From contig JAPFQT010000411.1 in the NCBI GenBank assembly GCA_027627225.1, positions 35,001 to 99,000 of the forward strand: a stretch of DNA of 64,000 nt. The letters run 5' to 3'. Below the pieces are notes generated by a model. The model did not search any database and was not told the origin of the DNA. It saw nothing but the letters and a program-made list of their open reading frames with translations. The DNA comes from Congeria kusceri (Eukaryota; Mollusca; Bivalvia; Myida; Dreissenidae). This document shows positions 10,915-22,930 of this stretch, in pieces (position 1 is the first letter of the stretch; every line of letters begins with the position of its first letter). The translations under genes were made by a program, and so were the position numbers.

Positions 10915-12015
10915 CATTTGTTTTCTACATTTTTTCTAAGCGCACATACATCGCTCTCAAAACACATGTTATATTGATTACTTAATTGTTTTAAAGCATA
11001 TCGCTGGAAGTTTTGTTTATTTCATATCCAGCATGATGCACCAGCAACAGCAACTCGTTCTTCAGCTGTATATTACATTATTTGGAATTAGAAGGGGTGG
11101 ACAAATCAGTCTCTGCCTACCAAACGTATACAGCTATTCTGTTATAGTATTATGTGATAGTTAAGCTACAACGGAGGTACAATTTAATGAACTTATCCAT
11201 GGTACTCCTTAGTGTAGTTTTGAGAAAATGTTAATCGAAATGTTGTTATACATAAAATATTGGACAAGTAGCAGAAATAGTCTATAGACACCTGAATAAC
11301 TCAACTTTAGACTCATCAGGTACCCTTTGATTGTGTCATGACTGAGGCTGTAGATATAACTGCTGGATGCTTTATTTTGTTCAAATACACCACCTGTGAA
11401 TGTTTTCGCATACTGCGATAAAATATTTGCAGCGTGTTCTGGATAATAATAATGCGGGTACGGATACGCTTGCGTATGAGGACATATGGAAAAGCGGCCT
11501 AATACAACATTCTTGCTAAATCATTATAATGTTCCTCTCGGGCTGTGTCTGTGACGCAACATCTAGTTATATAGAACGATTCAAAGTGCTTGTTTACGTG
11601 AGAGACTGCCATGGAATTCAGGATTTCCTCGTGCACAGTGTACATGTACACTCAGCGTCAGTTTTCAGCATCGATCGATACATTACAATGTGCACGAGGA
11701 AACCGTGAAACGCGTGGTTTACAAATAATGCAATTTGGACATCGAAAAGCCGGGGCGGTATTCATAAAGCACCTGAGATAGATCATAATTTAGGATACAC
11801 ATAACTGAAAAAATTAGATTAAGCTTTATGTGAAATGAACATAAACAAGAAACATTTGTCATAGTTTTACTAGAATAAACAATTTCAAGTGTGTATCTAA
11901 CTCAAATTATAACTGAAATGGTCACAGACTTTACGGTTTACGGGCAGTTCACGATTTTAAGACATTTAATTACGTGTTCATTAAGAAGCTTTATGAGTAC
12001 ATGACCAGATACATA
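10915..12015. other. Spacer without a gene
   Basis: I find no supported exon or repeat array. A short block at 11620-11740 with CGTGCACAGTG and GCATCGATCGATA resembles 6890-6985. Confidence 0.4.
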
Positions 12016-12358
12016 AGGTAAAAAAAATTAAATGGTTGGTTTCCGCTGACATCTCCAACAAAATCTAGGAGGGGTGGTAAAATATAACTTTTCTGTCTTT
12101 AACTTTTTTTATTCATCACGCAGTTTAAGTATATTGAACTGCATGTAAAATGTTTAAATGCCTCCCAAAAACGAAACTGTACCTGAACTATAAATAAGGT
12201 CACAGAAAACGAGATTTCTGGCAAGAAACTTCTAATACAAGCGACAACTGCCAAACATCAGAAAAACTTAATGATTAATAGGCAAAACAACTTTTAGGGT
12301 CGGCAGGCGAGGGGGGGGGGGGGGTTGGGGTAAGCGGAAACCAACAATTTTTTTACGC
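12016..12358. mobile_element. Inverted-repeat element with a G tract
   Basis: The left end reads GTAAAAAAAATTAAATGG and then TTGGTTTCCGCT. The right end, read inward on the other strand, is GTAAAAAAATTGTTGG and then TTTCCGCTTACC. The terminal inverted repeats of about 28 bp enclose about 340 bp. A run of about 17 G lies just inside the right repeat (12310-12327). No clear target duplication or coding frame is visible. It resembles a MITE or fold-back element. Confidence 0.55.
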
Positions 12359-13916
12359 CTAATACTTGCTTAAATCATACTTAACAATCTCGCCTTTCTT
12401 CTTAAACCAGATAGTCAAGCTGATAAAATCAATAGTACAACCCGATAGACAGTCAGCTGTTCGGTACTAATCGGAAATCTTCGAAGATTTTCGGCTGCTA
12501 TCGATTTTATCTGATGATCGATACTGCTTATCTAAGATTCAATTGGTAATAAATTTTACGCTTTCATACCCTCAACAATTTTTGTCTGGCTGTCCTGTTA
12601 GCGCAGTGTTTTTGCAAGAGTAAATCAGTATGCAAGAGATAAAGCGACACACTACTACTACTGCTAATAATAATATTATTATTATTATTATTGTATTATT
12701 ATTACTGTTGTTTGGCTCTGTTTGGCAATAAATAAGAACTGACCACGGAAAATTACGACAATTTTCCATTATGAAATGGCATCTATGACATATTGGGGAT
12801 TGCACAAGCAAATTATTTTGTGGCCCCATTTGTCACCTTCGCCTATCCGTGGAGACCAGGTATAGAGACCCTTTTCAGACAACTTTGCGCACCCTTGTCA
12901 AAACATAATCACGTTGGCACTTAGGACTCAACAATATAATTTTAAAAACAATTAGGACAGCACCCATGTATAATGATTGTTACCAGCTGATTATACCACC
13001 GACACATATAGTGCCTGCATGATCCCATTTTTATCCGATATATTATGCTTTAGTTAATATAGCAACTTAAAGTTAAATCATTTAAAGTTATAAAATGTAA
13101 TGGTTACATTATCAGAACTTTGTAATTTTCAGTTATTCTAGCTTGTTTTGTCTTAATTTAATAAAGGAATTATTGTTACGCGTAATAAAACAACTATTTA
13201 CTTTTCCTTTGTTTCTTTCATTAATTTCGGGCATTATGCTGACGTTTTTGTTTTTGGATCACAATCTTGAGGCATAATTTCTTATCTTTAATTAAATACT
13301 AATTGAAAGTATGTTTTCTTCTATCAATTAACATGCATACTCTGAACTATCTCAATGTCAAATATGACGCTAATGCATTGTTAAAAAAATACATCAAAAT
13401 TTCCTTCTGGATTTCATTATCTAAAATAAGCTACACTGCATATTATAAGGTCTCTGACACCAAGATTCTTATATGTTTATTACCCCATATACACGTCACG
13501 GGGAACATATACTGCTAGAATGGTACCAACTCGGTATCGTTCGACAACGCTCGTTTATTTTCGTATTGAGTCACAGAAATGAATTTTAAACTATAGGTAC
13601 CTCATTTAAGTCTAAATTCACCCTCATAAAATTTTAAATAATTAAAACAAAATTAACACAACCCGAACAAGCAAAGAATGAATTTTCCAAATCCGTCTGT
13701 ACTTTTCTGACAAACAAGGGGAAGTTAATTTTTTTATGCGATAAAGTTGAAAATGCACCATATTTTCGACCGAGTTTCTATTGATTTCTATAGGAAATAG
13801 GGTGATGTGACAAAAGTGCAAATTCCCCAGCCAAAATTTTAAAATAAAATAAATGGTACCATGTTAAAGAGCATAAAATTCTCTTTTTCAAATCCGTCTG
13901 TACTTTTCTGAGAGTA
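12359..13916. other. Spacer with a TAA/ATT microsatellite
   Basis: A triplet microsatellite (ACT then AAT/ATT) occupies 12648-12708. A short direct duplication with CAAATCCGTCTGTACTTTTC occurs at about 13686 and 13889. No gene is supported, and the 71-85-codon open frames have no recognisable features. Confidence 0.45.
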
Positions 13917-15345
13917 AACAAGAAAGGTCTTTAAAAAAGAAAATCGGCGTTGAAATTAATACTGAGATAGCATATGTTTGCCCTTAATCTAATACAAGAG
14001 GACCAAGATGATCGATTACGTGACTTCTCAGACCCCATATTTTTCGGTCCCTACTAAGGAGACTTCTCGGACCCCAGATTTTTCGGTCCCTACTAAGGAG
14101 ACTTCTCGGACGCTACATTTTTCGGACACCATAAGAAAACTTATCGGCCCCAAAATTAATTTGAGATAAACTAAATCATTGTTAATATCTGTACCGTGAA
14201 TAAACCGATAACATACCGCCCCATGTTTCCACCAGTGATACATGAATAAGCTAAATACTAGTAATTTACGTAAACATAATTGATACATGAATTTAACAAA
14301 TTAACATTGTCAGAAAGAAAATAATAGCGGGAATGAATGAAAATTATTATATATATCAGACAAGTGTACATAGTTATGTTAAATAATATACTATATGTAT
14401 CATTAGTATTGCACATAGTGTATTCATGCTACGCAAATGAAGTTAAAGTAACATGAATAACGTTTCGACGTATTACGAGACTTCTTTCACCACATTGTAC
14501 TGATAGAAAGATGTTTAACATTTTTATAGATAGAATAAGAAGTTGCATGATAGAAAGGTGCAATTATAAATAATTCTTAATTAAACACAACCACAATTCA
14601 AATATAAATTAACATGTGCAGTAAGTAAATTCTCCATTTATTGAAATTCTCGGGTTTAGGATTCTCCGGACGCTTATTGATGCGTGGGTATTAACACAAC
14701 TTTACCACGCGCAATTTTTAGAAAGATTCTTCTGCTGGAGTTGTACGAATTCACGGGGACGACAGTTGGTTACAGCGTACAATGATATTTTTACACAATG
14801 ATAAAATAATAGGAAATATAAGCTCAATCAAATTTGCTAATTTTTTTTTGCTTATTTATCAGAAAAATACCAGAAATTTACCACTTTATATTTTGTGCTT
14901 GCGAGCTCAACAGACAACATCGTACGTTGTGACCGACTGTTGTCCCCGTGAATTGTAGCATTGTAATTGCTATTTATAGAGCGCGATGATTATGTAGGCT
15001 AAACAATATAGTTATTTCATTATGTGAATGAATATAACATTCTGATCATGACTTACAATGAGCAAAATTGTTCATAATTATGTTTGTTTCTAGAGTGTAT
15101 GCCGAAGATATGTTTATAACTTTATTTTAACCGCTTATGTAAACAATTATGTAAATTTTAATCCCGAAAAGTATGCAACCTTTATTGGTATAAGTTAAAC
15201 GATTGTTGTAAGTTTGCATTCCCTAAAATTAGCAAATTTGCACGATTCTATTGGCATTCTATTTTCCCGCTGCATAATTATCACAAGAAATCTAGGTAAA
15301 AATGATCTTAGACAGCTACGCCAAAAAAATAAGGAAGTTACGGTA
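13917..15345 (+). repeat. Long unclassified interspersed repeat, copy 1
   Basis: The copy starts ACAAGAAAGGTCTTTAAAAA and includes TCGGCGTTGAAATTAAT. Next comes a threefold 45-bp tandem of GACTTCTCGGACCCC plus TTTTTCGGTCCC at 14019-14125, then GGGAATGAATGAAAATTATT, and it ends near TTAGACAGCTACGCC. The same order of landmarks occurs at 60718-61715 and, inverted, at 57390-59458. A TA-flanked hairpin element is nested at 14746-14955. No coding frame is conserved between copies. Confidence 0.75.
14746..14955. mobile_element. TA-flanked hairpin MITE nested in the long repeat
   Basis: Terminal inverted repeats start CGAATTCACGGGGACGACAG and CAATTCACGGGGACAACAG, about 34 bp each, and enclose 210 bp. 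A TA dinucleotide flanks both sides (14744-14745 and 14956-14957), as expected for Tc1/mariner-type elements. Confidence 0.6.
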
Positions 15346-15534
15346 AATAATATTAAACGCTCGCTATCAAATCAATGTAAATTTTACGTGAGAAGTATCG
15401 ATTTTTGCGCCGCGCTGAGAAGCGAGATTGTTGCACATGATGGCTGTGATCTGTGATGTTCTTGTGTTTGTTTCACGTAGATTCACTTTTATGCCTATGC
15501 TACAATTACTCGTTCAATTCGTAAGCTATTATAT

Positions 15535-15828
15535 TTAAGAAATAATTTTCGATTTATCGTTTTGTTATCGACCAATAAACAACAATTTGGAGTTTTGATG
15601 CGTTGCAATTACAGCCACTCATAGCCCGCATCATAACGACAAAGAGTTGTTTTTTGGCCGATAAACAACGATAATGCGAAAATTATGTTGATTCTAACAT
15701 ATGACAAATATTGTTGCAATTGTAATGAGAACTACATGTTACTATGCTGCGCTCAGAATAGGGACTTCTTTTTGCGTTGTTTATTGGTAAGATAACAACG
15801 ATAGTTTTGTTCCTTGTCTAAAGATAGC
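15535..15828 (+). mobile_element. Palindromic MITE, copy 7
   Basis: The copy begins TTAAGAAATAATTTTCG. The palindrome tip is partly deleted, and the end of module 2 is lost after GTCTAAAGATAGC. Confidence 0.75.
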
Positions 15829-15884
15829 ACAGAAGTCAAGGATTGACATACTTTATACACTCGCACCTGTTTTAATGGTGCAGT

Positions 15885-16202
15885 TTAAGAAATAATTTTC
15901 GATTTATCGTTGTTAATCAGCCAATAAACAACGATTTGTAGTTCTGATGCGTAGGAATTAAAAGACAAGGGCGTTAGCCCGAGTGATTAATAGACACGCA
16001 TCAGAAAGACAAAGAGTTGTTTATTGGCCTATAAACAAAGATAATGCGACAATTACTTCGATTCTAACATGATATTTTGTCAATTGTAATTGGAACTACT
16101 TTTTACTATGCTCCACTCAGAATCGGAATTTTTTATGGGTAGTTTAACAACGATAATTATGTTCTTTGTCTATAGAAAAATTAGACAGTATCATGATAGA
16201 AT
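15885..16202 (+). mobile_element. Palindromic MITE, copy 8
   Basis: The copy runs from TTAAGAAATAATTTTCG to ATCATGATAGAAT, with the tip GGGCGTTAGCCCGAGTG. It lies only 56 bp from copy 7 in the same orientation. Confidence 0.8.
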
Positions 16203-17092
16203 AAATAATAAATTTTTTATTAATTAACTTTAATAAGTTATGTAAGCATAATGTAGTCAGCTGGATAAGTTTCTTTATATCAATAAGCAATATAACATAA
16301 AGGCTACTACTGAATGATTTTTAAAAAGTTTTCAAGTGGAATGAAATATATAAAACACCCATACCACTTTGGAATACATTACACGTAACAACATTTTTTG
16401 AAACATAGAAACAGCACACATGCCAGCACGCAAAGTTAAAACTGACACAAACATGACTGGAAATACCAACCCATTCTTAGTCTTAAGAATAACGAGCAGA
16501 CTTAGACTCAAGAAAATATACTTCTGCGTGTGCAAATATTCTGGGTCCCAATGTTGCTTATGTCCTAACAAATCGTTCTAAATAAACAATGCTGTAATTA
16601 GAGTCGATGGATACCAAGGAGGATTCAAATTTCCAGCGCTCAAGTTTCAAGAATATTCTTTATTCACAGTCTTAAGTCTAAGAATAGGTTGATGAATACG
16701 GGACCAAATCAGATGTCAATGTTTACAGCATTTGCACTTTGTTGCGCTTCAATTTAGCAAAGTCTGGATCATATTCGACATGTGTTCCGTGTATTTTGTA
16801 AACATAGTCTACATTTATATTAAAACAACTGATGCAGCCTCAGCAAATTCAGATCGCTAACGTTTAATTCATTTAGAGAAGCACTTAGTCTTATAAAATC
16901 ATCTGAAGAAATAAATTACTACTAATTTAACATTAAATTAAAACTTTAGTTGCTCATTCAAAATTTTGTTTTATAGTTGTGAATTTATACAAAACTTTCA
17001 CAAAAATCCGCTATGAATATGACCACCCTTTCAATACTGCTATTTACAATGACCAATGACCTGCTATTACCATGATTTCAACGCACATTATT
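16203..17092. other. Spacer without a gene
   Basis: A 79-codon minus-strand open frame at 16332-16571 lacks recognisable domains and is probably chance. No tandem or inverted repeat is seen. Confidence 0.4.
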
Positions 17093-17340
17093 ACTTTATT
17101 CGACGAGCACGCATTTTGCCTTATTCGACGAGCACGCGTTTTGCCTTATTCGACGAGCACGCGTTTTGCCTTATTCGACGAGCACGCGTTTTGCCTTGTT
17201 CGATGAGCACGCGTTTTGCCTTATTCGATGAGCACGCGTTTTGCCTTATTCGACGAGCACGCGTTTTGCCTTATTCGACGAGCACGTGTTTTGCCTTATT
17301 CGAAGAGCACGCGTTTTGCCGTGTTCGATGAGCACACGTT
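17093..17340 (+). repeat. 25-bp minisatellite
   Basis: About 10 units of 25 bp are built on TTATTCGACGAGCACGCG plus TTTTGCC. The unit is stop-free, which gives short open frames on the plus strand. It directly abuts, and is related in sequence to, the 24-bp array that follows. Confidence 0.9.
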
Positions 17341-17815
17341 TTTGCCCTCATCGACGGACACATTGTTGCCTTTATTGAAGGCCAAGGTTGCCTTTCATCG
17401 GCGGACACACTGTTGATTTCATCGGCAGACACACGGTTGATTTCATCGGCAGACACACGGTTGCACTCATCGGCAGGCACACGGTTGTCTTCATCGGCCG
17501 ACACACGGTTACCTTCATTGGCTGTCACACGCTTACCTTCATCAGCGGACATGTGGGTAGCCTCATCGGCGGAAACACGGTTGCCTTCATCGGTCGACAC
17601 ACGGTTGGGCTCATCGGCGGATACGTGGTTGCCTTCATCGGCGTACACGCGGGTAGCTTCATCAGCGGAAAAACGGTTGCCTTTATCGGCCGACACACGG
17701 TTGCCCTCATCGGCGGACACACGGTTGCCCTCATCCGCCACATTGCCCTCATCGGCCGACACACGGTTGCCCTCATCGGCCGACACACGGTTGCCTTTAT
17801 CGGCGGACAAATGTC
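17341..17815 (-). repeat. 24-bp minisatellite coding-like on both strands
   Basis: About 19 units are built on CATCGGCGGACACACGGTTG plus CCCT. Because 24 is a multiple of three, every frame repeats an octapeptide: SADEGNRV on the minus strand, and FIGRHTVA or PSSADTRL on the plus strand. Open frames of up to 184 codons result. There is no flanking splice or start context that favours one of them as a real protein. Confidence 0.88.
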
Positions 17816-19049
17816 GCGTTCATGGACGGCATATAAACATCTGCAAGTCCAAATATTAATTTTTATTAAGATGATATTAATAGGTATACTCGAATTTATG
17901 TATATTAGTGTAAATGATGTGTTGCAGGTTATAAATGACTGAATATCTAAAAAGTAAATGCAAGTTGTAACTATAAGGCTGTAAATATCATACATTTATA
18001 ATTTTATAAAACTACAAGCAACAAATCCGAGTTCACTGTATTGGGTGATTAAATAGTTGAACTTATTTTAGTCTGTAGAACATTTATTGTCAAATAAAAT
18101 TATCATAATGTTGTTCATGTCGTTGTTGCTGCTACTCTGATGATGGTGATAATGATGGTGACGTGCAATTAATTGCAAATTGTACCATTATACATTGCAA
18201 TTGTTATAAAGTACCAAAATCGCATTTGCGTTTATCTGAAAAAAAAACTTTGTTAAACATTTTGTCTATAGTAAGAAGAACAAAGTCCAACGAGATGAAT
18301 CTTAAACATGAACATGACTACATTGTATGATTCAGTTCTAGCCTTCTCATTACAGTGGTTAACTTGTTTAGAAACATACAACCCATATAACATACGAATG
18401 TACGAATAATGGCGGTGGTCCGGTGACCATTCGTATCATCGTGATTCGACTGTAACTGAAGTGGTGCAGCTCGAACCTTTATTTCATATGAAGCAAAATA
18501 GATAAATACAATGATATTTTAACACAGCAAACCACCTCAGCAACAACACCAGCCCGAACAACTGGATACAAAACCCATAAATTAGCACATGTAGCTACTC
18601 CTTCACGTGTAATTAGTACAGAAATGATTCCAAAACGAAACGATACAACATGTTATTGATTCAATACTTCAGATTGTACACACATATCGGGACAAAAAAC
18701 AGAGACATTGCTATCTGCACCAATAAGTCTGAGAAACGGTGAAACATTGACAGGCAATTTAAAGACCCGTGCGTCTGTGTTACGACGCGCAGTCGTGCAT
18801 ACTTCAAATAATACATGATACTAATTACTAGTACTGTGTCAGTTACTAAATTGCGAAATGCGAACTATCAAAATTATTAATAAATTACGAGCATTGTCCA
18901 ATACAAGAACACAGTTTTGTGTCACATGTTACTACATGAATTGCACGGAAATCTAAATTGAATAGATGTGTTAATGGCATTCTACGTGGAGCAGAGCGTT
19001 TTACTTTGTTACTTAATGAAAACTGAAAAAATAGGCATTATATGATATC
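17816..19049. other. Spacer without a gene
   Basis: I see no supported gene, repeat array or inverted repeat. Composition is AT-rich until the GC shift at the mariner relic. Confidence 0.4.
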
Positions 19050-19745
19050 TGACGATAATCGAAGGAAGCACGGGCATTTTATCGACAGCCGATTGCGACA
19101 GCAATTATTCGTAATAAATTGCCCGCTACCGGAAGTGTAAGAGACCGCCGCAGACGTGATTGTAACCGTGCTCCGCAAACAAAATGCACTGAGAGCGGGG
19201 CATAGCACAATCGACACGCACCAGCGACGCATTAAAGACAGACGGTTATGTGACAGACGGATACGTGAATATGGCCTGTGACGTAGATAACTTCGAAATT
19301 TGGTTTACGGCGCCAAATAACGAGCGCTACTGTTGATCTGCGTCAGACGACATGCTCGACGTTCAACGGTCGACTAGGCTAGGGTCGTCTTCATAGAAAA
19401 ATTACCGCTTCACTGTAGCCGGAAATGACGACAGAGCGCGCGTGTACCGGTGTAATGGTGAACGATTTACCGGATGTCTTGTGTACGATGGCCTGGGGAC
19501 GGGAATGAATAATCAATACAATCAAGCATGTCTGGGGTGAGTTGGGAAGACGTGTTTGATCAATGTGAAAACAGAACAACTTGCAAGAACCAGTAGCTGA
19601 TCGTCTGCATGTACGGAACACCCTCACACAGCGGTGTATCCAGAATTCGAATAGTTTCGTTCGCAAGCAATTCAAAATTGAATACACTGAAAGTAAAAAT
19701 AGCACTTCTGCGACTGTTGCACGATTTCTTAGAGATGGCAGTGTC
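19050..19745 (+). pseudogene. Decayed Tc1/mariner transposase
   Basis: Fragments in shifting frames on the plus strand read like a Tc1/mariner transposase. TGSVRDRRRRD near 19135 corresponds to the linker after the HTH domain. RARVYRCNGERFTG near 19435 matches the RVYRRxGERY region. IKHVWGELGRRV near 19520-19560 matches the NPIEHVWDELGRRV motif. Numerous stops and frameshifts break it. The stretch between the second and third motifs is almost entirely missing, which is where the family's GGGSVMVWG block and second aspartate would lie. The local GC content is higher than its surroundings. Terminal inverted repeats were not found. It is inactive. Confidence 0.7.
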
Positions 19746-20195
19746 CGGCATAGTTAAAGGGACATCGTTCCGGTTTAGTAGTGTTCATTAGTACATATAA
19801 ATTACAGACAACATTATACTGCATATGCTGAACCAGAAACCCTGCCAAATTCAGAAACTATATGAAGAACATGTGACAAATTTTTTAACTGTCTTTTTCG
19901 TATCGGGGAAAAATCATAAGATCAAAATAAATGTACATAAAATGCGTCAACTTTCTCTCCGAAAATTAACATTTTAATTACGACAAATTGATTTATTTGG
20001 ATCAAAACATTACCTATTTATAAATGTATGTTTGTATAATATAATTAATATCGATAATTATGCACTAGACATTGAATGCATTTCCTGTTCAACCAAGAAT
20101 ATTGCAACATAGCTTTTTTAACTCTCTTTTTAAATACATTTTGCGTAAATACACTGTAATGCCATTAAAATATACATTTGTGAACTATCTTTAAA
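19746..20195. other. Spacer without a gene
   Basis: AT-rich sequence between the mariner relic and the next MITE; nothing supported. Confidence 0.4.
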
Positions 20196-20415
20196 TTAAG
20201 AAATAATTTTTGATTTATCGTTGTTTATCGGCCAATAATAAAACGATAAACAACGATTTTGAGTTCTTATGCGTAGAAATTAAACCACGAGAACGGCAAA
20301 GAGTTGTTTATAGGCTGATAAACAACGAAGATGAGAAAATTATTGTGATTCTAACATGATTAGACAAATATTTTTGCATTCGTAATCAGAACTACAATTT
20401 ACTATATATGCTCCG
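20196..20415 (+). mobile_element. Palindromic MITE, copy 9 (truncated)
   Basis: The copy begins TTAAGAAATAATTTTTG. The palindrome tip is deleted and module 2 stops after TATATGCTCCGC. Confidence 0.75.
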
Positions 20416-21129
20416 CGGGCAGACACACATGTCCATATTGAATTCAACCCTTGTAATATACAACTAAAACGTAACTTATCTATGCTAACTTCAACTTCCC
20501 GACAACAGCGCGGCCGAGTTGCACAGTCCACGTTCTTGTTTGCTGTTTAGTTCCACCAGCCACAAAATGTTCACAAATAATGATGGTAATAATAAAGAAA
20601 CATTCGCATATCGCCATAAGTTCAAAACGTAATTCGCATTTTGAGCATGTATTGCACAAATCTATACAATTAAATTCCACTATACGTTAAATTCCAGATG
20701 TACGAAATGTCCACATTTTACTGTCAGAATTACCCAACACCTATATAATATACACTGTCCAAAACACTTTAATTCTTACAAATATTTGTGTGTTTATACA
20801 ACACAAGACGTACACGAAACTAGTGTCCCGTTACTTTAACGATTGCTGCCCTGTGAAAACTCGTGCATTCCCATACGGAGAATTTGTAACAATGTACCGG
20901 TAGTATGTAATCCCCTATTACAAACTTTAAAGGCGCTATCGCGTGCATGGCGTGAGTTCTTATTATTTTATCTTAAATGCAATAAGGATTCCAGGACCCA
21001 TATTTATAATGAGTTTTATGTTACTCTTAACTTAATTTGAAGATAACATACGAAGTTGCATTTAAAACACTATGCATAGGAACATGTGCATGGCAAATAT
21101 GTAAATATACCGGTAAACAACGCATCACA
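20416..21129. other. Spacer without a gene
   Basis: No supported exon. Open frames of 60-66 codons show no domain or splice context. Confidence 0.4.
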
Positions 21130-21710
21130 ATCAAGCAACACAACCACGTGTCACACACACGCAACACAACCACGTCTCACACACACGCAACACAACCATG
21201 TGTCACATCTACGCAACATAACCACGCATCTCATCTACTCAACAGAACCATGTGTTACATCTAGCAACACAACCATGCGTCACATCTACGCAACTCAACC
21301 ACGTGTCACATCTACGCAACTCAACCACGTGTCACATCTACGCAACTCAACCAAGTGTCACATCCACCTAACACAACTATGTGTCACATCTACGCAACAC
21401 AACCACGTGTCACATCTACGTAACAACAACCACGTGTAACATCTACGTAACACAACCAAGCGTCACATCTACACAGCACAACCAAGCGTCACATCTACGC
21501 TGCACAACCAAGCGTCACATCTACGCAGCACAACCAAGCGTCACATCTACACAGCAACACCAAGCGTCACATCTACGCAACTCAACCACGTGTCACATCT
21601 ACGCAACACAACCAAGCATCACATATACGCAACACATCCAAGCGTCACATTCACCCAACACAACGCAACACAACCACTCGTCACATCAACCCAACATAAC
21701 CAATATGTTT
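21130..21710 (+). repeat. 26-bp minisatellite rich in CACGTG
   Basis: About 22 units of 26 bp are built on ACGCAACACAACCAMGYGTC plus ACATCT. At least six units contain the palindromic E-box CACGTG, and others have CAAGCG or CATGTG at that place. Open frames of about 115 codons across it reflect a stop-free unit, not a gene. Confidence 0.9.
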
Positions 21711-21844
21711 ATTTCCAACGACAAATGCTAGCAAAATCATATGAAATTGGGTGCTGAAAGCAGTTAACAAATCGCATGATTGCTTAAATCAAGTAAAATC
21801 AGTACATATTTATATAAATGCAGTTTTAATAAATTGATTACTAA

Positions 21845-22185
21845 ATGCATGTCAAATTTGTTGTTTGCTAATTGCAGGTCAAATTAGATGTTTGCTAAAT
21901 GCAGGTCATATTAGTTGCTTGCTAAATGCAGGTCAGATTATCTGAATGCTAAATGCAGGTCAGATTATCTGAATGCTAAATGCAGGTCAAATTATCTGAA
22001 TGCTAAATGCAGGTCAAATTATCTAAATGCTAAATGCAGGTCAAGTTATTTGAATGCTAAGTGCAGGTCAAATTATTTGAATACTTAATGCAGGTCAAAT
22101 TACCTGAAAACTAAACGAAGTTCAAATTAGTTGATTTCTAAATACAGGTCAAATCTGTTGATTGCTAAATGCAGGTCAAATCATA
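21845..22185 (+). repeat. 27-bp minisatellite with AGGTCA in each unit
   Basis: About 12 units are built on AAATGCAGGTCAAATTATCT plus GAATGCT. Almost every unit retains GCAGGTCA. The array starts about 130 bp after the 26-bp array and is unrelated to it in sequence. Confidence 0.88.
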
Positions 22186-22930
22186 TCATGTGATCTGAAT
22201 GTATTAACAGGTGGCTTAATTGAACAAATCTTTTACCAAACAAGCAATGGGCAAACTATTGATCCTTTAAAGCATCTGTAGTTGTGAGCCTATTGACAAC
22301 ATATAAGTGGTATTATTATTACTCCTTATTAAACAATTGTATATTTTTTTTGGCACTCTTCATCATCAACTCAGGGCCATCTCTGGAGTCGGGGGGACTG
22401 GGGTTGGGGTCTTGCAAGAAGCTCAAGTTCGCTATATTTCTAGAATTTTGAGGAACAAACAGAATCATGTTTACTGAAATTAACTTTTATATGCAGATGA
22501 TTTTAATGCTATTCAATGACAAGCAATAATGATGATTAGATTTTTAAGTTTAATGCCAATTTTAATATATTTGAAACTTTGAACTGCCTCTTCTTCAACA
22601 TTGGAGAATTTTTCACTGGAAAAGCGACAAAAGAATCTGCCCAAGCAAGGAGAATGGGGCGTTTATTCAGCCATCATCCCAGTCAATTTATTTTAAAATC
22701 CGTCCTTGTTGGCCAAATTATGCTTGCTAATAAAAGTTCTTTAAGTGTGACTTGGACCCACCGACCTTGTTCTTGTCAGGGACACATCTTCTCATGATGG
22801 CAATTAAATTGTTCATCCAAATTTATAGTAGAATTCCTCTTTGCATGTAGAACACATGACCCAGAGAAAAATATAATAACTTTCCCATACATCAAGTACT
22901 AGTTTTATCAAGAACATTGATTTTTTGGCC
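22186..22930. other. Spacer with a degenerate interspersed repeat
   Basis: Part of 22640-22800 resembles the TGACCTTGACC repeats at 26.4, 35.2 and 55.2 kb (AATTTATTTTAAAATCC, AAGTGTGACTTGGACC, CATCTTCTCATGATG). The 72-codon open frame over it is therefore not a gene. Confidence 0.4.

Noticed and set aside
15214..15456. 80-codon open frame, with a similar 67-codon frame at 61590-61793
   Set aside because: Both lie at the same place in copies of the long interspersed repeat and diverge with frameshifts.
17271..17942. Open frames of 148-184 codons on both strands
   Set aside because: They lie on a 24-bp minisatellite that is a multiple of three and therefore stop-free in several frames. There is no splice or start context.
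21037..21731. Open frames of 75-117 codons rich in T, H and N
   Set aside because: They are by-products of the 26-bp array; the frame changes along the array.
17093..22185. Possible CRISPR arrays
   Set aside because: Repeats are contiguous or diverged with no unique spacers, no cas genes, and the sequence is eukaryotic.
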